Shown: positions 34,991 to 43,805, counted from the first letter of the stretch. The stretch: DNA of 64,000 nucleotides from UBA4744 sp963717135 (GCA_963717135.1 CAVQVN010000002.1:1-64000), one strand, 5' to 3'. The notes: a model not told the origin generated them from the sequence alone. Program-made: numbers and translations.

Positions 34991-35432
34991 CACCCTCACC
35001 TCCTCTCGCTTTCACGAAGTGAGATCTGCCACTGATTCAGGCTACGCCTCCGAATTACCCGCGTGGCCCGGTTCAACTCGCCAAACTGCGGACCGTCCAT
35101 GGTGATCGACTCTCTTCCCGAGCAAGCAGACAAATGCGAGGGATGAGCCGTTTCCCTCCCGATGGTCACGCAGGCGCGTTTCTCGAATGGTCCCCCCACC
35201 GATGATGCCGAACGTTGCGAAGAGAATTGCCCCAGGTGTCATCCAGGATCTCTCCTCCCTCCTCTCCGGTCAGAATCTCCTCCCGCGCTCCGGGTTCCGG
35301 TGCTGCTCCTCGATGTGTGAATACCTTCCGAGGAGAAGAGGTGAGTATTCACTCGGCTCGACATCTCACGTCGGGAAGGATGCTACAAATGCTGTCACCC
35401 TCCAGACCGGGCGGTGACGTCATACAGGTGAC
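34991..35432. other. Intergenic region upstream of sigma gene 2
   Basis: About 440 bases separate the SRPBCC gene from the sigma gene. GTGAATAC (35317-35324) and GTATTCAC (35345-35352) form an inverted repeat with a 20-base spacer, a possible regulator site. Two GTGAC/GTCAC elements lie close to the sigma start (35395-35435). No gene is convincing. Confidence 0.4.
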
Positions 35433-35885
35433 ATGACCGACGAAGAGATCTACCGCAAGCACGCAGACGACCTTGTGCGGTTTGCCACGGGCCTGGTCGG
35501 GCCGTTCGATGCAGCCGATGTTGTCGCGGACGCGTGCTTGGCGGCCTTCCGTTCCCGGACGTGGCCCGCGGTCACGAACCATCGGGCCTATCTCTATCGA
35601 TCGGTCGTGAACCATGCGAGATCGCACCATCGCAGCACGCTCCGGCGCCGGGTTCGGGAATTGCGGGCGGCAACGCCCGAAGTGCAGGCACCCACCGGCG
35701 TAGACGTGGATGTGTTGGTGGCGGTCGACAGGCTGAGCGTGCAGCAACGGGCTGCCGTGATGCTCACGTACTGGGAGGACCTGTCGCCGGCGGAGGTCGC
35801 CGCCCGGTTGGGAATCTCCGAAGGAACGGTGAAAAAGCATCTGGCCCGGGCGCGCGCACGACTCAAGGAGTATCTCGATGAGTGA
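35433..35885 (+). CDS. ECF-type RNA polymerase sigma factor, copy 2
   Basis: This 150-residue group IV sigma factor has region 2 in IYRKHADDLVRFATGLVGPF and VVADACLAAFRSRTW, and region 4 in RLSVQQRAAVMLTYWEDLSP plus an HTH (AEVAARLGISEGTVKKHLAR). It resembles SigE/SigK-like actinobacterial sigma factors. Its last eight bases overlap the next gene (ATG at 35878), so the pair is coupled as at 25052-27468, although sequence similarity between the two sigma factors is only moderate. Confidence 0.85.
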   Translation: MTDEEIYRKHADDLVRFATGLVGPFDAADVVADACLAAFRSRTWPAVTNHRAYLYRSVVNHARSHHRSTLRRRVRELRAATPEVQAPTGVDVDVLVAVDRLSVQQRAAVMLTYWEDLSPAEVAARLGISEGTVKKHLARARARLKEYLDE

Positions 35886-37440
35886 CCGACTCGACGCCCG
35901 TATCAAAGAACTGACCTTTCGACTGATCCAGATGTCGCCGGAGGCACCACCCTTCCCGGAGGAAACCATGGTTCAGCTTCGTCCTTCTGGCGCGGCTGTG
36001 AAACCGCCGAAACGGCAGCCCCGCCTCGTCTGGGCTCTGGCCGCCGCGGTGGTGCTGGCAGCTATCACCCTCCCGGCGCTGCTGCTGGGTGGCCCACCCG
36101 ACGAAGTAGTCGATGAGGCCACTACCACCACCAGCCAAGACACCGCGACCACTTTGAACACCACCACGACGGTTGCGACTCCGGTCCTGCCGCCGGAAAT
36201 CGTGGGTTCACTGTTCGGAGAGCCGGGACAGACGATCGACATCACCCCGCCCGATCAGCGAGGGCGCGGGGTGGGTTACACCCTGGCGCCGTTCGGATCC
36301 TCCACCCCGGCTTTCTGGCTCATCGCTGCAGCAGATGGCTTCGACGGTGAGCCTCGATGGGGGGCGTGGGAAGGTGAGCCGAGCTTCCCGGACATCCTGA
36401 TTACGGGTCCCGGCCCCGACACGGTGATTCTTCCCGAAACTGCAACACCGGGGGAGTACCTGGTCTGTCAGATCGATGGATCGTTCTGCTGGACCCTTCA
36501 GATGGTCGAATCGACGATCCGCTCGTTCAGCGTCGACATCAACGCTGCCACGCCTATTGATCTTGCCCCGGCCGACGTCACCAGCACCGGTTGGGGAAAC
36601 GGGGAGTTCGAACTCGGCCTGTCGGAGGCGGGCTTCGGGCCGTGCTGCTTCGACGTCACTTCCGACGGAGGTGTCGTGTTTCTCGATGGGCAGAACCGGC
36701 GTCTGATGCACTGGCTGCCCGGTGGCGGCTCGGTATTCCCGCTGGCAACCTTCCAGCCCGCCGAGTTCGTTGCCGACGCCATGGCGGTGGGACCCGACGA
36801 CCGCGTCTACGTGCTGGGGATGTCCAACCGGCCCGGCCGGCCACACGACCTGCTCATCGTCGGTCTGGACGGTTCCGTGGAAGGACCCTACGAAACGGTC
36901 GTCGATTCCAACGCCAACCTGCAGGCGACCGCCAATGGTATCTATGCAGGAAACGCCCTCATCGCCAGGACGCAACCGGCCGATGGCTGGATTCCGATTG
37001 CGACCTCGGCGGGTGTCCCGGTCCCGGTGACCGACCAGCAACCGGTGGCGGCGTTGCCGGTGGATGATCGTTCTCTGCGCGTCGACTTCGCCGCCGACGG
37101 CACGATCATCGCCAACCTCCAGCCGGGAGGAGACACTGTGCCGGTCGAATATCGCATTCCCGGTGAATATTTCCTGGCCGGATCCTTCGTACAGAGCAGA
37201 CAGAGCACCGTGGTGCTGGTGCTGGGGAGGTCTTGGTCCGCCGACGAACCGACCGAATTCCTCATCGTGCGAGTAGCGCTCGAAGGGGAGACGTCGGTGT
37301 CGGAGGTGTACCGGATCGCAGGTCGTAGGTGGGCGGAGATGAGTTCCTTTGGCACGGTCCGATTGGAGGGTTCGTCTCTCTTCTTCATGAGCACGACCCC
37401 CAGCGGTACGGAAGTGGCCCGCTACGAGTTGCCGGGGTGA
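35878..37440 (+). CDS. Sigma-coupled membrane protein with large extracellular domain
   Basis: This 520-residue protein has a cytoplasmic N-terminus of about 47 residues, one membrane helix (LVWALAAAVVLAAITLPALL), a Thr-rich linker and an extracellular region with propeller-like repeats (for example RVYVLGMSNRPGRPHDLLIV and VVFLDGQNRRLMHWLPGGGS). No enzymatic motif is visible. Gene order, overlap and topology match the 25615 protein, so it may likewise control its sigma factor in response to an external signal; no classical zinc-binding anti-sigma motif is present. Confidence 0.7.
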   Translation: MSDRLDARIKELTFRLIQMSPEAPPFPEETMVQLRPSGAAVKPPKRQPRLVWALAAAVVLAAITLPALLLGGPPDEVVDEATTTTSQDTATTLNTTTTVATPVLPPEIVGSLFGEPGQTIDITPPDQRGRGVGYTLAPFGSSTPAFWLIAAADGFDGEPRWGAWEGEPSFPDILITGPGPDTVILPETATPGEYLVCQIDGSFCWTLQMVESTIRSFSVDINAATPIDLAPADVTSTGWGNGEFELGLSEAGFGPCCFDVTSDGGVVFLDGQNRRLMHWLPGGGSVFPLATFQPAEFVADAMAVGPDDRVYVLGMSNRPGRPHDLLIVGLDGSVEGPYETVVDSNANLQATANGIYAGNALIARTQPADGWIPIATSAGVPVPVTDQQPVAALPVDDRSLRVDFAADGTIIANLQPGGDTVPVEYRIPGEYFLAGSFVQSRQSTVVLVLGRSWSADEPTEFLIVRVALEGETSVSEVYRIAGRRWAEMSSFGTVRLEGSSLFFMSTTPSGTEVARYELPG

Positions 37441-37573
37441 TTGCCGCACGCCACGGCGGGTTTGCCCACCGTGTGCGGTCTGTCACTCGATACCATCAAC
37501 GGCCACCACGCCAAGACCCAGGCATGCGGGGTTTCTTGAGAGCGGGCAGCCTATCTCAGCCGTTTCGGTCGTG

Positions 37574-38200
37574 TCAGCCTCGCCCGACAATCGCCGCTTC
37601 GTCGGCCCTGCCGACCCGATGCTTGGTCCATTCGACATCGGCGAACCCGGCTTTCTGCATCATGGAGGCGATTCGGCGGACTCCGGCCTCATCAACTCCC
37701 CACGGCTTCCCGGGATCGAACTGCTCGACGACGAGAAACCTCCCTCCGGAAGCGAGGACGCGGCGAGCTTCGGATATCCCGGCCTCCTCATCACCCCAGT
37801 GGTGCATCGAGTGGATCGTCCAGACGGCCGTGAACCGACCGTCCCCGAAGGGGAGGTGATGGGCGGGAGTCTGGACATAGCGTACGTTGGGTAGGCCCCG
37901 CGAGCGACGGCGGGCCAGACGAAGCATCCGACCGGACGGGTCGGCACCTACGGCCTCCTCTACGAGCGGTGCGGCGGCCCGCACGGCGGCACCGGGCCCG
38001 CATCCGATGTCCAGCACTCGATCACCTGACATGAGGGCGGCCACCTCGACCACGAGCCGGTTCGACGCAGGGTTGCGATAGAGGATCGGGTAGAGCCAGC
38101 ACATGAGACCCCGCCAGATCGGGGGGCCATGGTCGTGGCCGCCGTGGCCGTGTTGATGGTGACCGGCAGGAGCGCTGTGGTGATCTCCGTGATCGTTCAT
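37574..38200 (-). CDS. SAM-dependent methyltransferase with His-rich N-terminus
   Basis: This class I methyltransferase of 208 residues has motif I VLDIGCGPGAAV, the acidic loop GADPSGRMLRLAR, and FTAVWTIHSMHHWGDEEAGI as the motif II/post region. The first 25 residues contain about nine histidines (NDHGDHHSAPAGHHQHGHGG), a potential metal-binding tail. The substrate is unknown. Upstream extension to 38392 is possible, but ATG 38200 starts the protein-like region. Confidence 0.75.
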   Translation of the reverse strand: MNDHGDHHSAPAGHHQHGHGGHDHGPPIWRGLMCWLYPILYRNPASNRLVVEVAALMSGDRVLDIGCGPGAAVRAAAPLVEEAVGADPSGRMLRLARRRSRGLPNVRYVQTPAHHLPFGDGRFTAVWTIHSMHHWGDEEAGISEARRVLASGGRFLVVEQFDPGKPWGVDEAGVRRIASMMQKAGFADVEWTKHRVGRADEAAIVGRG

Positions 38201-38309
38201 CCGCGTGGTCCAATCGGCGGCCGACGAACACACGATACAAGTCATAGACCATCTCCGCTTCTGTCTGAACGATCGAGGCACGCTCCGGTAGTTCGAGTTG
38301 AGCGAAGTC

Positions 38310-38546
38310 ATGAAGTGGCCGCTCGGGGCCCGGTTGTTTGCGTGGCCTGTCCGACCACGGGTTCTGGCGGCGACCACGAACGGAATCATCAAGGAAGGCG
38401 CCGAGGAGTGGATCCCGGCCGGTATCGAAATTGCAAACGAATTTGTGTCGCCGGCCGTGGAACCTCGCGAGGTCGCTTCGAATTATCGGAAGGATGCCGC
38501 CCTGTGGGAAGTGCTCCATAGATTGCGACGGGCCGACCGCTGGTAG
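38310..38546 (+). CDS. Small hypothetical protein
   Basis: The 78-residue frame starts MKWPLGARLFAWPV and ends LWEVLHRLRRADRW. Third positions are strongly G/C and the composition is protein-like, but I know no family. It overlaps no gene and runs away from the methyltransferase. The segment IEIANEFVSPAVEPREVASN suggests a helical soluble protein. Confidence 0.4.
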   Translation: MKWPLGARLFAWPVRPRVLAATTNGIIKEGAEEWIPAGIEIANEFVSPAVEPREVASNYRKDAALWEVLHRLRRADRW

Positions 38547-38934
38547 CAGCTTCGAATCAGACGGCGGCCCTATCCGGTCCTGCTTCCCGGTCGAATCTCC
38601 CGGTGGCACTCGTTCAAGGCCCGCCGACGGGGCACAACTCCGCCCGAGCGAGGGCCGGCGTTCGGTTTGATCGGCACAACGTTCAGCTGCACGACCACGG
38701 TCAATACACTGCCCGTGTTTCAGCGGGTATCACCGGCCCGGTCACGATGCCCAACCTGCTGCGGTTGCGGGAGACGGCCGACTACTCGGTGAGCTTCGTT
38801 TTCTCGGATCGGAAGGTCGCTACCTCACAGGGCCGCTGGACGAGTGTTGGGACCTCGTCATGTTGGTCCACCAGTGGCGGCGGTGATGGACTCTCGGCTG
38901 CTTCCGATCATTGACGACGATCAGCTTCTGACCA
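38547..38934. other. Gap with an uncertain open frame
   Basis: About 390 bases lie between the small gene and the SagB-type gene. A rightward frame (38603-38914) contains protein-like text (NLLRLRETADYSVSFVFSD), but its start and end are not natural, so it may be a gene remnant. No repeats or hairpins stand out. Confidence 0.3.
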
Positions 38935-39603
38935 CTACTCCGCCGGGTACCCGACCGGGATGAGATAGAGAGGTTCGTGGTCCGGCGGAAGGTTGAGCAC
39001 CGCCCGCACCTCGTCATCGTCGAAGGCTCCCACCGGTACCGATCCCAGGCCTAGGGCGACTGCCTGGAGATGCAGATTCTGGGCGGCATGGCCGATCTCG
39101 ATCTTCACGTACCGCTCGGCCCGGTCACCGTACCTTTGCTCGGTGCGGGCGAACACCGCAGTCAGGACAAAGACCACCGGGGCCTTTTCGACCGATTCTT
39201 GGGAGAGAGCGGCCTGGGCGAGGTCGGCTCGCAGGTCGTTGCCGGCGATTGCCTCCAGCTGGTGGAGTCCGGGGTTGTAGTGATAAAGACCCTGATCGGT
39301 GACGAGATACAACTCGAGCGGGTAGGTGGCTCCGGCCGACGGCGCCGTGCGTTGACCCTTCTCAGAGGTGATGCCTTGGGCCGCCCAGAGCAATTGGGAA
39401 AGTTCGTCCAGACTCAAGGATGTCGATTGGAACTCACGCACCGAGCGGCGTTGGGCGAGGGCAGTGGTCAAGGCGCGGCCGCCGGTTAGCTCGGGTTCCG
39501 GCAGGTTGATCCGCTCGAGCACTTCAACACCTCCTGGAACATCCAGGTCGGCGGCACACCCGGCGATGAACATGACGCCGACAAGCCACACGCACCAACG
39601 CAT
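38935..39603 (-). CDS. SagB/ThcOx-type nitroreductase lipoprotein
   Basis: This 222-residue protein has a signal peptide with lipobox FIAGC (Cys about 15) and a SagB-like FMN nitroreductase domain: RRSVREFQ, LSQLLWAAQGIT, RTAPSAGATYPLELYLV, and HAAQNLHLQAVALGLGSVPV. Members oxidise azoline rings in peptide maturation or act as flavin reductases. An outside location is unusual because FMN must be supplied there. No cyclodehydratase or precursor peptide lies nearby. ATG 39603 begins the signal peptide. The isoaspartate methyltransferase starts divergently 106 bases away. Confidence 0.8.
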   Translation of the reverse strand: MRWCVWLVGVMFIAGCAADLDVPGGVEVLERINLPEPELTGGRALTTALAQRRSVREFQSTSLSLDELSQLLWAAQGITSEKGQRTAPSAGATYPLELYLVTDQGLYHYNPGLHQLEAIAGNDLRADLAQAALSQESVEKAPVVFVLTAVFARTEQRYGDRAERYVKIEIGHAAQNLHLQAVALGLGSVPVGAFDDDEVRAVLNLPPDHEPLYLIPVGYPAE

Positions 39604-39697
39604 GAGACAGTCCTCAGCCCATCGTGGCATAGGCGTGAGGGGAGCGGTAGGGGCAGAGGACCGCAATCAGCCCTAGTCGGCGAGCCTGCTGCGACGA

Positions 39698-39709
39698 TAC
39701 GATGAACGG
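39698..39709 (+). promoter_or_regulatory. Possible leaderless promoter of the isoaspartate methyltransferase gene
   Basis: TACGAT (39698-39703) lies six bases before the GTG start and fits a TANNNT -10 box whose transcript would begin at the start codon. No Shine-Dalgarno site is present. Confidence 0.4.
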
Positions 39710-40525
39710 GTGCGGCGTTGGAGCGTTGTTTTGGCGGGCGGCTTCCTGGTGGCTTCCTGTACCAGCGGACCGATTCCCCCTCCGATCGGCCAGGAGGGTC
39801 CGGCCCCAACTAACGCGACCACCATCGCTTCTTCCTCCTCTTCGACCACTGTGCCCGCACCGGCTGCGGGGGTCACCCTGCCCGAGGCTGAAGACCGGTC
39901 CGCGGAGAGACTGGCAATGGTGACGCGGCAGATCGAAGCGCGGGGGATTGAGGACCTGCTGGTCCTGGAGGCAATGCGGGCAGTGCCGCGTCACCTCTTC
40001 GTGCCTGAAGACCTTCGCAAGTACGCTTACGACGATCACCCCCTGCCGATCGGGTACGGGCAGACCATCTCGCAGCCCTACATCGTGGCGCAGATGACCG
40101 AGGCGCTTGGTGTTGGAGCCGGAGACCGCGTTCTGGAGATCGGCACCGGCTCGGGATATCAGGCTGCGGTGCTGGCCGAGATGGGCATAGAGGTTTACAC
40201 GATCGAGATAGTCCCGGAGTTGGCCGGCACCGCCGAAGCGGCGCTCCGAGCAACCGGCTATGAAGTGACGACCCGCACCGGCGACGGCTACTTCGGTTGG
40301 GAAGAAGGGGGCCCTTTCGATGGGATCATCGTCACCGCCGCTCCCGACCACGTGCCCCAACCGCTCATGGACCAGCTTGGTCCGGGAGGGGTGCTGGTGA
40401 TACCGGTCGGCCCCATCGGAGCAGTGCAAACACTCTGGCGATTCACAATTGCCGAAGATGGCGATCCGATGGCCGAAAGCCTCGGCTGGGTGTCATTCGT
40501 GCCGTTTACCCGGGCGACGGACTAG
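39710..40525 (+). CDS. pcm: Protein-L-isoaspartate O-methyltransferase with lipoprotein signal
   Basis: This 271-residue protein combines an export signal with a PCMT repair enzyme. The signal ends in a lipobox (LVASC, Cys about 17), followed by a Pro/Ser/Thr linker. From about residue 60 the enzyme is canonical: AMRAVPRHLFVPEDLRKYAY, DHPLPIGYGQTISQPYIVAQ, SAM motif VLEIGTGSGYQAAVL, and GPFDGIIVTAAPDHVPQPLM. It methylates isoaspartyl residues to start repair of aged proteins. Its SAM donor is cytoplasmic, so surface anchoring is puzzling. GTG 39710 is the only start that includes the signal. The 3' end overlaps the gene on the other strand by 20 bases. Confidence 0.85.
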   Translation: MRRWSVVLAGGFLVASCTSGPIPPPIGQEGPAPTNATTIASSSSSTTVPAPAAGVTLPEAEDRSAERLAMVTRQIEARGIEDLLVLEAMRAVPRHLFVPEDLRKYAYDDHPLPIGYGQTISQPYIVAQMTEALGVGAGDRVLEIGTGSGYQAAVLAEMGIEVYTIEIVPELAGTAEAALRATGYEVTTRTGDGYFGWEEGGPFDGIIVTAAPDHVPQPLMDQLGPGGVLVIPVGPIGAVQTLWRFTIAEDGDPMAESLGWVSFVPFTRATD

Positions 40526-42944
40526 TCGCGGCACCGGTCCAAACGAGAATCGCCGCCAAACCGTATGCGCCTGCTCCGATGAGCAACACTACCGAGAACC
40601 CGAAGCTCAGAGTCAGAAGCGCCGCTGCTGCCGCCGCGATCACCGACACGGTGCCGTTGACGGCCCACGCCCACGGGACCAGGCGCGGGGCAGATTGCTC
40701 GAGGTGTTCCAGACCTCGGGGAAACATGATTCCCATCAAGAAGCCGAGCGGCACCAGCAGGAGTGCTCCCGCGACAACCCGAGCCGACTCGGGCGCGGGA
40801 AGCAGCTGGGGGGTGACCCACCTGATGAGATGTGGGTAGAGGACCGCCAGTGCGGCCAGCAAGAGGCTTCCACTCCGCCACGGAATGCGACGGGAGTAGA
40901 CGCTCCCGATTCCCGACGCCACCAGCAATGCGGACAACACGACTGCGAAAGCGATTGTCGGGCGTCCTACCAGCAGGATGTACCGCTGGATAATCGGTAT
41001 CTCCACGAACAGAAACGCGACGCCCAATAACCCGAAGTAGCTGAGAGCCCACCACTGCCGTCCGGCGCCGGATGGCCGCTTCCGACGACGAACCAGCAGC
41101 GGCGCCGAGATCAGAACCACGGCTGCCGCGGTCGAGATGACCAAGAGGGCAACCAAAACGAAGATGCCGGCGCCGCCGAATGGCTGCCAGGTGCGGCCGA
41201 GGGTTTTGAACACCGTTGAGGCTTGCGACCATCGGAAGAAGTGGCCGAAGAATGGCCGGTCGTCGGTGGGAGGTTTGATCTCGAAGTGATGAGACCGGTA
41301 GACGGTGTCCGGATCTTCGGCGGAGAGAAGGTCCGCGGCCAGTTGTGAATACTGCTCGTCGCGAACCACGTTGAACTGATTGGTCGGATTGAGGTCCGGG
41401 GCGATGATGACGTCAAACCGTTCTGTTTGAGCAAACTGCTCAACCACGTTGAGGTCGGCCCGAGAGAAACCGTCCGGGCAGACCACCAGCAGAGCATTGG
41501 AGTAGCTGCGCAACATAACCACACTCGCCTCCGGGTCAACTCCCGTCGATCGGAGCGCTTCGATTGCCACAGCCAGGAGCCGGGTTTCCTCACTGGGTGG
41601 GGTTTGCATCCAGCGCATGGCAGTGAAGACACCGCCGGGGGAGAGAACCTCCACATACTGGCGAAACGCCTCAACCGTCAGGAGGTAGTTCTCCGCCAGA
41701 CTGTAGGCTCCCGATGTGACCGGACGGTAGGGAGCCGTGAGGGCAAGGTCGACGATGTCGAACCGACTCTGTGTTCGTTCGGCAAACACCCGCGGATCGT
41801 CATCGACCGTGACCACCCGCAAGTCGTCGTACGAACTGGGACCGTTCTCCCGAATCGCCCGGACGGCGGCGGCGTGGGGTTCTACGGCAACGATCGAACC
41901 AGCTCCGCCGGCGAGCGCTACGGCCAGCTCGAACCCGCCCCGCGGGGCGAGGATCAGGCTGGCGGCTTCCGGACGTAGCCGATAGGCCAGCGAAGACAGC
42001 AGATAAGGAACGAACTCCGCCGACTCACCCCGTGGAATAGGGCTCAGGTCGTCACCATCGAAAGTGATCCCATCCTGGAGCGGGGGAGCACCGGAATAGG
42101 TGAGGCTCAGGCCGGGCAGCGAGCGGATCCCTTCGCTTTCAACCAGGTCGATCCGGGTCCCGCGGTCCCACACCGTTGTGGTGATCTCCGACTCCGGAAA
42201 ACGTAAGGCCGAACTCAGGTCCTTGTAGGGCGAAAGGTTCAATTCGAAAGGGCCGGGGACGGTCGCCGCCAACACCAGGCAGCCGATCGTGGCCGCAACC
42301 AGACCCGCCTTCGACCAGAATCGACCGGACCGAACGAACCCGAAGGCGATGCCTCCCGCCATGGCTACGGCCGCCGCCAACCCGATGGTTGTCTCGCCAC
42401 CCCACCATCCCAGACAGAGGAGGGCGGCGATCGCTCCGCCGCCCGAGCCGACCAGGCCGGCTCCGTAGACATGATGAGAGGGGAGAGGAGAGTCGATGCC
42501 GGCCAGCAATACCGCAACCACCAGGCCGCCGAAGAAGAAAGGAACCGCCAGAGCGACGTAGTACACCGTCAGGTAGAGGACCTGGCGAGGATCCCAGGCG
42601 ATTGCGAAAGAGTCGAACGGAATCGAGTTGGTCAGCCAATACGCGGCGATGATCGAGAAAGACTGACCGGCGGCCAGCCAGGTCCAGCGACGGGGTCCAC
42701 CCCGTCCCAGCCTGGGAAGAACCGACAGGGCGGAACCGCTCGCACCCAGCCCGAGTAATGCCAGGCTGACGCTCAAAAATGCGAAGTGATAGAACTGGGC
42801 TATCGCAAAGACTCTGGTCAGGGTGATCTCAAAGATGAGTCCGGCCGCAGAAGTGGCCGCCACGCCGATCAGGACGAGCTGAGAGCCGGTGGGCCGTGAC
42901 GGAGAGGCCGGTTCAGTCGATGATTGAGAGAGTCTCTTCGGCAT
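40506..42944 (-). CDS. Large membrane protein with a spermidine-synthase-like domain
   Basis: This 812-residue fusion has an N-terminal block of about six to seven membrane helices, a central soluble domain of about 300 residues and a C-terminal block of about six to seven helices. The central domain has a Rossmann-like SAM/aminopropyltransferase look (ASLILAPRGGFELAVALAGG, IVAVEPHAAAVRAI, FDIVDLALTAPYRPVTSGAY, YVEVLSPGGVFTAMRWM). The helices resemble MFS-type fused spermidine synthases. Whether it makes polyamines is doubtful: the motif GGGDG is replaced by APRGG. It overlaps the methyltransferase gene tail-to-tail. Confidence 0.7.
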   Translation of the reverse strand: MPKRLSQSSTEPASPSRPTGSQLVLIGVAATSAAGLIFEITLTRVFAIAQFYHFAFLSVSLALLGLGASGSALSVLPRLGRGGPRRWTWLAAGQSFSIIAAYWLTNSIPFDSFAIAWDPRQVLYLTVYYVALAVPFFFGGLVVAVLLAGIDSPLPSHHVYGAGLVGSGGGAIAALLCLGWWGGETTIGLAAAVAMAGGIAFGFVRSGRFWSKAGLVAATIGCLVLAATVPGPFELNLSPYKDLSSALRFPESEITTTVWDRGTRIDLVESEGIRSLPGLSLTYSGAPPLQDGITFDGDDLSPIPRGESAEFVPYLLSSLAYRLRPEAASLILAPRGGFELAVALAGGAGSIVAVEPHAAAVRAIRENGPSSYDDLRVVTVDDDPRVFAERTQSRFDIVDLALTAPYRPVTSGAYSLAENYLLTVEAFRQYVEVLSPGGVFTAMRWMQTPPSEETRLLAVAIEALRSTGVDPEASVVMLRSYSNALLVVCPDGFSRADLNVVEQFAQTERFDVIIAPDLNPTNQFNVVRDEQYSQLAADLLSAEDPDTVYRSHHFEIKPPTDDRPFFGHFFRWSQASTVFKTLGRTWQPFGGAGIFVLVALLVISTAAAVVLISAPLLVRRRKRPSGAGRQWWALSYFGLLGVAFLFVEIPIIQRYILLVGRPTIAFAVVLSALLVASGIGSVYSRRIPWRSGSLLLAALAVLYPHLIRWVTPQLLPAPESARVVAGALLLVPLGFLMGIMFPRGLEHLEQSAPRLVPWAWAVNGTVSVIAAAAAALLTLSFGFSVVLLIGAGAYGLAAILVWTGAATSPSPG

Positions 42945-43215
42945 GGCGCCTCGATCTGCCGGTCCGACTCCATCGTACGAAGACAGAGCCGCGGAGAGAA
43001 GGTGGCTCCGCGGACCGCAGCCGGTCCCAATGATTAGGGGCTGAAGACCCTACGCGGAAGGATGAACCTGAGGGACAATCTTGCCGAAGACAAACACGAA
43101 CAAAACGCACGCACACCCCAGCCTGTCTATTCAACAGAATGGCATTGTGGCTCTGGCAGGGACCACCAAACCCGAAGCCGCCGCCCGGTGTGCGCGCTTG
43201 AGGAGGAATCTGCAC

Positions 43216-43320
43216 ATGATCGTCGTCCGCAAACTTACGAAAGTCACCCTGCTCGCTGCCTACTTCGGTCTGTTTGCCATGCTGATGGTGGCGGCCGGGG
43301 ACTTCGTACTCCACGGCTAA
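43216..43320 (+). CDS. 34-residue single-pass membrane peptide
   Basis: A strong AGGAGG site lies about ten bases before ATG 43216. The peptide is a basic head (MIVVRKLTKV) and one hydrophobic helix (TLLAAYFGLFAMLMVAAGDF). Such small membrane peptides often regulate larger membrane proteins. A longer frame from 43081 exists, but its upstream half is not protein-like. It is too short to be certain. Confidence 0.4.
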   Translation: MIVVRKLTKVTLLAAYFGLFAMLMVAAGDFVLHG

Positions 43321-43370
43321 CCCGGGTCATACCTCGAAGCCCTCGGATAACCGGGGGCTTCGGCGCGTCT

Positions 43371-43718
43371 TCAACGCTGGACGAGGCCGAATACGTTTCC
43401 GTCCAGGTCTTCGAGCGATGCCAGCACGGCACCCATAGGTTTCAACTCGGGCGGATAGCGGACCCGGGCCCCCAACGCTAGGAACCGGTCGAAGGTCGCT
43501 TGTAGATCGTCGACGTCGAACCAGACGGTCGGACCTCCGAAACCCGACTGGGCTTCGTCGACCTGGTCGAACCCGAGGTACACACCGTTGTCGAGGGGAA
43601 AGCCCAGGTGATTGCCGCCGTGTCCCTGCGGTTCACCCAGTTGCAGGCCATTCCTATAGAAGGCCGCCAATTCCGTCATACGAGGAGTGAAATAAATAAC
43701 GGTGTCGCATCGGGCCAT
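43371..43718 (-). CDS. VOC-family (glyoxalase/bleomycin-resistance-like) protein
   Basis: This 115-residue protein is a single VOC domain: DTVIYFTPRMTELAAFYRNG at the start, QSGFGGPTVWFDVDDLQATF in the middle, GARVRYPPELKPMGAVLASL and EDLDGNVFGLVQ at the end. The EDLDGN motif is the usual metal/ligand end of the domain. VOC members are isomerases, dioxygenases or drug-binding proteins; the substrate is not predictable here. Confidence 0.8.
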   Translation of the reverse strand: MARCDTVIYFTPRMTELAAFYRNGLQLGEPQGHGGNHLGFPLDNGVYLGFDQVDEAQSGFGGPTVWFDVDDLQATFDRFLALGARVRYPPELKPMGAVLASLEDLDGNVFGLVQR

Positions 43719-43748
43719 GTGGGAAAACTAGCCTGTGAGCCGGGCGAC

Positions 43749-43789
43749 TTGACGGGGTGACATCAATGTGACATCATCATGATGTCACA
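43749..43789 (+). promoter_or_regulatory. Promoter and operator of the ABC-transporter operon
   Basis: TTGACG (43749-43754) and CATCAT (43772-43777) form a 17-base-spaced promoter. TGTGACATCA-TCA-TGATGTCACA (43767-43789) is a perfect inverted repeat with 10-base arms covering the -10 box. A third half-site GTGACATCAA lies at 43757-43766. A repressor bound here would block the operon; its gene is not adjacent. Confidence 0.7.
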
Positions 43790-43805
43790 AGTGTGAGAGG
43801 GACCA

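Noticed and set aside
43020..43200. Riboswitch upstream of the small membrane peptide
   Set aside because: I could not match a known aptamer core, and local hairpins are weak. A covariance search would be needed to claim one.
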